NCBI GenBank assembly: GCA_012064385.1
Contig: QRDG01000030.1
Span: 961,081 to 1,025,080, forward strand
Reading direction: 5' to 3'
DNA length: 64,000 nt
Origin: Puccinellia tenuiflora
Lineage: Eukaryota; Streptophyta; Magnoliopsida; Poales; Poaceae
Both the position numbers and the translations under genes were made by a program. The notes beneath the pieces are model-generated. The model ran no database searches, had not been told where the DNA came from, and saw nothing but the letters and a program-made list of their open reading frames with translations. Positions 58,675 through 64,000 of the stretch are shown one piece after another (position 1 is the first letter of the stretch; each line of letters starts with the position of its first letter).

Positions 58675-60210
58675 AGGTTCAGACTTAGTGGCGACGACCT
58701 TGGACTCGACGCGGTCATCAGTAGACTTGCGCTTGCCGGATGCGTCAGAGTCGCGCCGGGTTGATCTTCCTCCTTCTTGTGCTTCCGTCCAGCTTCTGCG
58801 TGTAGTCGGCCCGTCTGCGACGATCCTGCTAGCTTCGTCGAGCCGAATTGGATGTGTCATGGCCGCGTCGACGGTGGCGTACTCATCGGCAATGGCCATT
58901 AGGTGCGCCATGGTCTTCGGATTCTTCCTTAGGAGTTTGTGCCGGAGTAGCGTCTGATCCCGGCAGCCTTGGATGAAGTACTGGACGGCTTGGGACTCCA
59001 GGATCCCTTCGCATGAGTTGCGCAGGCTGGTCCATCCGGTGAGATAGGCACGGTCCGACTCGTCCTCCTTCTGCTTGCACATCGTGAGCAGCTACGCGTT
59101 GCCCAGGCGCAGGTAGGTGTCGGTTAAGTTGCGGTTGAACACTTCCTCGAAGTCCAACCAGCTGTTGACGCTTTCTGGAGGGAGGCTGTTCAGCCAGGTT
59201 CGAGCCGATCCTTGGAGGTTGAGCGTCACGTAGCGTATGACCACTCGCTTGTTACCGCCTGCGATGCCGACTGCGGTGACGTAGTCGGCCAGCCAGTCTT
59301 CCGGCTTGGCGGTGCCGTTGTACTTGGGCGTGTCCCTTGCGAGCGTGAATCCCTTCGGGAACTGCTCGGTCCGGATGCGAGGTCCGAAGCAGCGATGCGT
59401 GGCAACATCTTCTTCCTCGATGATGCTTGACGCCTTGAGCGACTTGATGCATTGGCGAGCGGCATTGCTGACTTTGGGTCCTAGTGCCCCAAGCATTGAT
59501 CGATGGTGACCTTGTTGCCAACTCGTTCCTTGGCGCTGCGGCCGGCTCGTGGTTCATTGTCATCGCCATCATCATGTCGTCTAGCCGGATCACGACCGTG
59601 GTCCCGAGGGTGTGAACTCGCGCTCCTCTCGCGATGAGCTCGTGGCTGCTTGTTCTTCTCCCTGTCGCGGCTTGTAGATGATGCCTCATAGCCTTGCTTG
59701 GATTTGCCGGCTGCGTCGTAGCCGGGAGGAGGAGCATGGAGTGCTAAGTCTCTGCTTGCGGCCGGCTCGGTTTCTCGTTGCAGCCGGTTGGCCCTGGGGA
59801 CGAGCTCTTGAACTCGGTACACTTGCTCAGCAGCTCGGCCACCGTGGTAGTCGGATCTGCACCCGGTGCGATGGGGTGCTCAGCAGCTCAAAGTCCGCCT
59901 CGAGGTCGCGCTGGAGTTGAGAAGGTTCGCCAGCTTTGTGAATAGTTCTGGCGACGCTGCCTCCTGCAGCTGCGTGTTCAAGCATGTTCACCTCGGCGTA
60001 GACGTTGAGCTTGGTGCCATCACAGTCCACATTGCCGGAGTCGAGGTAGTCGAGGTAGTCGAAGGAGGCGTTGCGGTCACGGGTGCCGGCGTCAAAGGCC
60101 GATGGAGCCAAGCACGTGAAGACCTCCTCCGGGTACTCCTTGGTGGTGACGGCGACGTAGACGGGGAAGTCGCCGAAGGTGATGATGACGCCTCCATTGG
60201 TGAAGCCCAC
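58675..60210 (-). pseudogene. Gypsy gag fragment (Retrotrans_gag)
   Basis: Minus-strand frames in order: an N-terminal block 60210-59827 (FGDFPVYVAVTTKEYPEEVF), a basic Arg/His-rich block 59822-59481, then the gag core 59496-59092 (FTLARDTPKYNGTAKPEDWL, GSARTWLNSLP, DFEEVFNRNLTDTYLRLGN) continuing in frame past a TAG near 59091 to 58657 (CKQKEDESDRAYL, HKLLRKNPKTMAHLMAIADE). Frames change near 59825 and 59490. There is no zinc knuckle or protease, because the element is cut at about 58675. It follows the LTR at 60359-60988 and its PBS, so it is that element's first gene. Confidence 0.8.
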
Positions 60211-60337
60211 GTCAGCGAAGCTCTTGGTGTTGTCGATGATGCAGCCGATGGAGCCGATGGAGAGAACGAGGCCAGAGACTATGCGTCAGTCGTTGACGGA
60301 ATGGGATCCCGCGCAAAACATGACTCCGCTCGTCGCT

Positions 60338-60356
60338 AGCCCCACGGTGGGTGCCA
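60338..60356 (-). other. Primer-binding site of the minus-strand Gypsy
   Basis: The minus strand reads TTTGGCACCCACCGTGGGGC directly after the LTR end at 60359. This TGGCACCCACCGTGGGGC site is the form used by several grass Gypsy families; I do not assign the tRNA. Confidence 0.65.
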
Positions 60357-60358
60357 AA

Positions 60359-60988
60359 TGTCGTGGTGGCTTCAACGACATATCCATCGGAGATGGAAAA
60401 GATGTAGAGCAAGGCAACGATGGTGCTTGCGCGGGATTGGGTGACAAACACGACAAACACATGCGATGTACCCAGGTTCGGGGGCCCTCTTGAGGAGGTA
60501 ACACCCCTACGTCATGCTTAGCTTCTTTCTATTGCAAGATCACAACAACTCGGGCTACAATGGTGCTCCTGGAGTTGTTTTCTGGTGAAGGCCGACTTGG
60601 CTACTCAGCCGGCTAGAGGTGGAAGAAGATGGTGGTGATCTAACCTTGTGTGTCTGTGAGCCCTCCTCCTCGCAGGGGGCTCTAGCCCGCCTTATAAAGG
60701 CAGCGGGCTAGGGTTTTGGTGTACAAGGATATTACAAGATTATCCTTATGACATCATCTATAGTACGATCCGGCTTGAGCCTGATCATCATGACGTGTAG
60801 AGGTAACGCCCGACAGTGCATACTGTTCATCAGCAACGGTTGTGTGGGGCTGGCCCACTTGTACGGATTGGTCGGTTGGTAGGTCCGGCTGCTCTCCAGC
60901 CGGATGGACTTGACCGCCTTGACGTGGCCGGCTTGAATGATCTTGAAAGTAAACATCTTGAGGGTATCTGGGAGTCATCTCCCCAACA
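60359..60988 (-). repeat. LTR of the minus-strand Gypsy
   Basis: On the minus strand it reads TGTTGGGGAGATG...CCACGACA (630 bp). The TATA box TTTATAAG lies near 60692-60698 between 9-bp arms CTAGCCCGC (60682-60690) and GCGGGCTAG (60703-60711). A PBS follows it and a PPT-like CTCGGGGGCTAG precedes it (61000-60989), so it has both 5' LTR and 3' LTR context. Confidence 0.8.
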
Positions 60989-61335
60989 CTAGCCCCCGAG
61001 CTCGTGGAGGCTTGTCTGCTTGCTGGGAAGGCTTCGCGAGCTTCCCCGCTTTTTGTAGTGTACTGTTGAGGTTGAAGGATCCGGCTGGGAGTAGACGGCT
61101 TTGCAAGAAGATGCCGAAGACGGTTTGCCTGGCTGCGCACAGCCAAAAGTTGAAGACCTTGACGATTTTGCTAAGGGGGCCTGAGGACGCGGATCGTGGC
61201 CCGCGTCAGCCATGTTCCCACGTCTCGCTTGACTAGCCGTTCTCTGCCCGAGGTCAGAGGAACGTCTCCTCGGCTTCGCCATGCGGGATCTTCTGTGGTA
61301 ACCGTCAAAGGGGAAAGGAGGGGGAACGACTCTGG
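60989..61335 (-). other. Remnant internal region ending in a PPT
   Basis: Only 347 bp separate the LTR end at 61336 from the next LTR. On the minus strand the last bases are GAGCTCGGGGGCTAG, a good polypurine tract. No coding frame is recognisable; most of the interior of a retroelement must have been lost. Confidence 0.5.
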
Positions 61336-61900
61336 TGTTGACACACGAACACGTCATGTGTACCCGCGGCGCCGAGGGAGATGCTCCGCAACTCACTCCG
61401 CGGGAGGCTCGCCGGAAGCGCGATACGCAAGACAATCCGGCGGGCGCTTTTGTAGACCCGAAACCCCGCTCGCCCGGGAGGAACCCTGTCAGGGCTCGCA
61501 GCGGCTATGGGCTGCTCTAGGTCGGCCTGACCGCCCCTAGAGCCTCGTGGATTCGTAGCCTCCAATCTTGAAGAACGACGAAGAACGAGAAGAAAGATAC
61601 AAGGAAGAGGGATAAAAGTAGATGAACACGAGAAAGTAGTAGATGTGTTTGTTCGATTGGTGTTGTTTCAATCGGCCGGCACCCCTCATGTATATAAGGA
61701 GCGGCTGGACTTTCCGTGCAAGGAAAGGACTTGGATCCACGTCCAAAACCCTAATTTGGGTCCAATTCGGATGGCTGACTCGAACCTTCCAAAACTGTTC
61801 GGTCTGAAAACTGACTGCACCTTGCGGGTCGTTTTTGAGGCAGTAAACTACCTCTGATCGAAATCCCGTAGAAGACAAAGTTGTTCGTCTCGAAAAAACG
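61336..61900 (-). repeat. LTR piece (U3/R/U5), minus strand
   Basis: On the minus strand, a TATA-like CTTATATACATG (61698-61687) is followed by CCGGCCGATTGAAACAACACC, a leader, and a U5 block (GTCTTGCGTATCGCGCTTCC) ending GTGTCAACA at 61336. The U5 block and TATA surroundings resemble the LTR at 29126-29896. The LTR start could not be fixed; two GCTCTGTCCTCGGG-type motifs near 62010 and 62070 may belong to its U3. Confidence 0.55.
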
Positions 61901-62766
61901 AAGAACTTTCATGTTATACGTTTTTCCATTTGACTTCATATGGACTGTCTAAATTCAATTGGAAGCAATTCGATTCGTTTTTCAGCCTTTCCAAATCCTA
62001 CTCGCCCGAGGACAGAGCATGTCTATGGTAAGGCGGGCCTGCCCAGCGCCTCTGCCTGCTCACCCGAGGACAGAGTATTTTGGCTCCACAGATTGCATAT
62101 GACCTCGGATTGAGATGATCCAAAAACCAAAATTGTTTGTCTCGATAATACGCACAATCACATTACTTTTTCATTTGAGGTCATCTTCACGGTGATATCG
62201 TGCAATTCTCTGTATGTTGTCATCCGGCTCATGTTTGAGTCGTTTTGGCGTGCACCGCTGCCCTGCTACACCGCATTTCCGTCACGCCTTCTTGTTCGTC
62301 GCTCTCCTTGTTACCGAGCTGCCACGGCAGCGTTCTTGCCCATTCTCATGCCGCGACTCCGATCTGGGTCCTTGTCGTGTACCTGCTGCCGTTAGCCGCT
62401 GCCGCGACAGTGTTTTCATTTATTTCTCTGCCGCGATCTCGAAGGAACGAGGTTCTCCGCCATGCGCTCGCCGCTGCCACGACAACCACTCCACCGTTTT
62501 CTCCGTCGTGGCTTGCCCATGCACCCGATGCTGCCGAGTTGTCGTGGCACCGTTTCAGTCCATTCTTCCGCTTCGATATATTTGCATCCCAGGACCGAAA
62601 CTCCGACAATGAGCCAAATTTGACCGTCAACATCTGGTTACCGTTCCCCATTCTCGCGCCTCCCTGCCGAATTTATTCCTGTGCTCTTCGTCCCCTTCTT
62701 CTTTTTCTCTGCATCCTTGTCTTCGCCGGCATCGTCATCTACCTTCCGGCGGGGAATCGGACATCA
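61901..62766. other. Upstream region of the Transposase_28-type gene, no separate gene
   Basis: The frame upstream of 62767 is open from 62245 but composed of Arg/Cys/Pro-rich sequence without similarity to the left-hand gene. I therefore treat it as leader and promoter, although a longer N-terminus cannot be excluded. No convincing TATA box was found. Confidence 0.4.
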
Positions 62767-63970
62767 ATGGCGAGTTCAGGCGCCTGGATGGGCTCCTACG
62801 TGGATGGCCCTGAACTCAGGAGGCTCCGCCGGAGGAGATTTCTTGGCTCGAAGGAGGAGGTGGGAACTCGCGCTCCCGATTCGGATGAGATCTCGCCGGA
62901 CCCAAGGGCGAACGAGTTCGTAGTGTTCTCATCGCATCTGGCGAGGGGGTTGAGGCTGCCGGCAAGCCCCTTCTTCCTACAGTTCTTGAGCTTCTATGGC
63001 CTGCAACCTCACCATCTGGGGGCCAACAGCATCACGTAGCTCGCGTGCTTCATCACGCTGTGTGAAGCATATCTGGGAATCTGGCCCTGCATGGAGATCT
63101 TCGGCATGTTCTTTTATCTTCGGGCGCAGACCACCGACGGGAAGCTGCGTGAATGCGGCTGCATCTCCATCTACACGAAGAACTCTATTCTTCCCAAAAT
63201 CCATCTGCCCGACTCCATCAAGAAGTGGCAGAACACCTACTTCTACGTCCGGAATCTCACAGAGACGGATCGGATTGGGCTGTCGGCCTTCTCAAATGCG
63301 CTACCGGCGGCCAGGTCCTGGAGCCGAAAGGTTCCTGTTAATGAGGCTCTGGAGGAGACCATGATGGGCCGGCTGAAGGAGCTGGTGGACGCCAACTTGA
63401 CATCCAGAGACCTGACCCTGGCTTGGTTGTCTCGCTGGGTGTTCCCGCTACGAGCGCGAGAACACAAGATGTGTTTCTATTCCGGGGTTAGGGATCCCAC
63501 CCGCATCAACATGGAGGCCTTGTCACTGGAGGAGATGCGCGGCTGGGCCACTGTCGTGATCACCGACCGGATTGGGAGGAACTGGAAGTTCGGGCAAAGG
63601 CCCTATTCGCGCATGGAGCGTGCTCCTGAGGTTAGTTTCCCTTGTTGTTCTTCTGCCTCTCAAGTTTTTCTGGCCGGCTGTGGTTTGACCCGGCTGGGGT
63701 ACTTTGTAGCTTTGCAAGCTTCAGAGAGTTGAAGACTTCGAAGTTGTCTTCGAAGAGGATCTGGTTGGTCCTCTCTCTGAGGAGCAGGCGGCCATTGTCG
63801 AAGGAGCCGCTTCCGGCGAGCAAGCGGCAGATGTTGAAGGCGCCACATCGGACGGAGAGGTGGCGGATGAAGCTCCTGTTCCCTCTGACGCGGGAGAACA
63901 GGCGGACAAGCGCGGCGACACCACCGAGTCATCCGATGTCGATGTCAATGGCGATGGCGGCCGTGCCATG
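62767..63970 (+). pseudogene. Second Transposase_28-type gene, 5' part, with in-frame stop; runs off the window
   Basis: Exon 1 (62767-63630, 288 codons) and exon 2 (63725-63970, 82 codons) are joined by a GT-AG intron in phase 0, with another donor at 63971. The conserved block (FVVFSSHLARGLRLPASPFF, LGANSIT, ITLCEAYLGIWP, KKWQNTYFYVRN) aligns with residues about 95-220 of the left-hand protein, and the position of the first intron agrees. TAG at 63037-63039 interrupts it after 90 codons. Exon 2 is acidic and Glu/Ala-rich, like exon 2 of the other gene. The host Gypsy should run on the minus strand, with its 3' LTR to the left. Confidence 0.75.
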
Positions 63971-64000
63971 GTGAGTCCCGTTCCTTCGGTCGCCACCCAT

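Noticed and set aside
59866..60339. 157-codon plus-strand frame rich in Val/Asp/Glu
   Set aside because: Antisense shadow of the gag N-terminal region on the minus strand.
62245..62766. N-terminal extension of the right-hand Transposase_28-type gene
   Set aside because: The frame is open, but the sequence is Arg/Cys-rich and unlike the left-hand gene; the ATG at 62767 fits better.

Overview
The window is nuclear DNA of a large-genome grass. A Pooideae or Triticeae source (wheat, barley, rye, Aegilops or a relative) is an inference from repeat style. The evidence is nested LTR retrotransposons with TGATACGT-type termini, a CACTA element with GTGGCGCA hairpins, Mutator-like, LINE and Gypsy elements, a DUF1618-like fragment, and a plant elongation factor 1-alpha (EF1A) gene with a 5' UTR intron. 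No bacterial, organellar or CRISPR organisation is present.

Layout. 1-31020 is a nest of transposable elements. The left end is the 3' part of a plus-strand Ty3/Gypsy-type element. It carries a complete five-exon gene in antisense (554-4618) and ends in an LTR (5161-5667). Next comes a larger Gypsy element whose gag-protease, reverse transcriptase and RNase H/integrase blocks (6791-7308, 13773-14848, 16401-18066, 26948-28993) are separated by younger insertions. These are a complete non-autonomous LTR element (7309-13772, target duplication GTTGG), a solo LTR (14849-16400), and a minus-strand solo LTR (18067-26947, target duplication TTGTG). The last of these was itself split by another non-autonomous element (19366-26653). 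The Gypsy 3' LTR (29126-29896) abuts a minus-strand LTR fragment (29897-31020), which truncates a DUF1618-like gene fragment (31021-31361).

31-43 kb is gene-island-like. The only recognisable gene is EF1A (CDS 36815-38585), with a telo-box/TATA promoter and a 5' UTR intron that holds a tRNA-like cloverleaf followed by TTTTT. One extra G in exon 3 breaks its frame. A tandem duplication of about 450 bp lies downstream.

About 42.9-52.7 kb is a two-gene Mutator-like element: a FAR1-type transposase on the minus strand and a 12-exon Ulp1-type cysteine-protease gene on the plus strand, converging on each other. The termini carry CCCGGGGGAT hairpins. Each gene shows one single-base frame or phase break.

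52.75-64 kb returns to repeats: a 5'-truncated minus-strand LINE, a dispersed grass repeat, LTR-like non-coding DNA, a minus-strand Gypsy gag fragment with its LTR and primer-binding site, another LTR piece, and the start of a second Transposase_28-type gene (62767-63970, plus strand). That gene has an in-frame stop and runs off the window. Exon structures were read from splice signals and phase, not from transcripts. LTR and terminal-repeat ends were read from TG...CA termini, target duplications, PBS and PPT.
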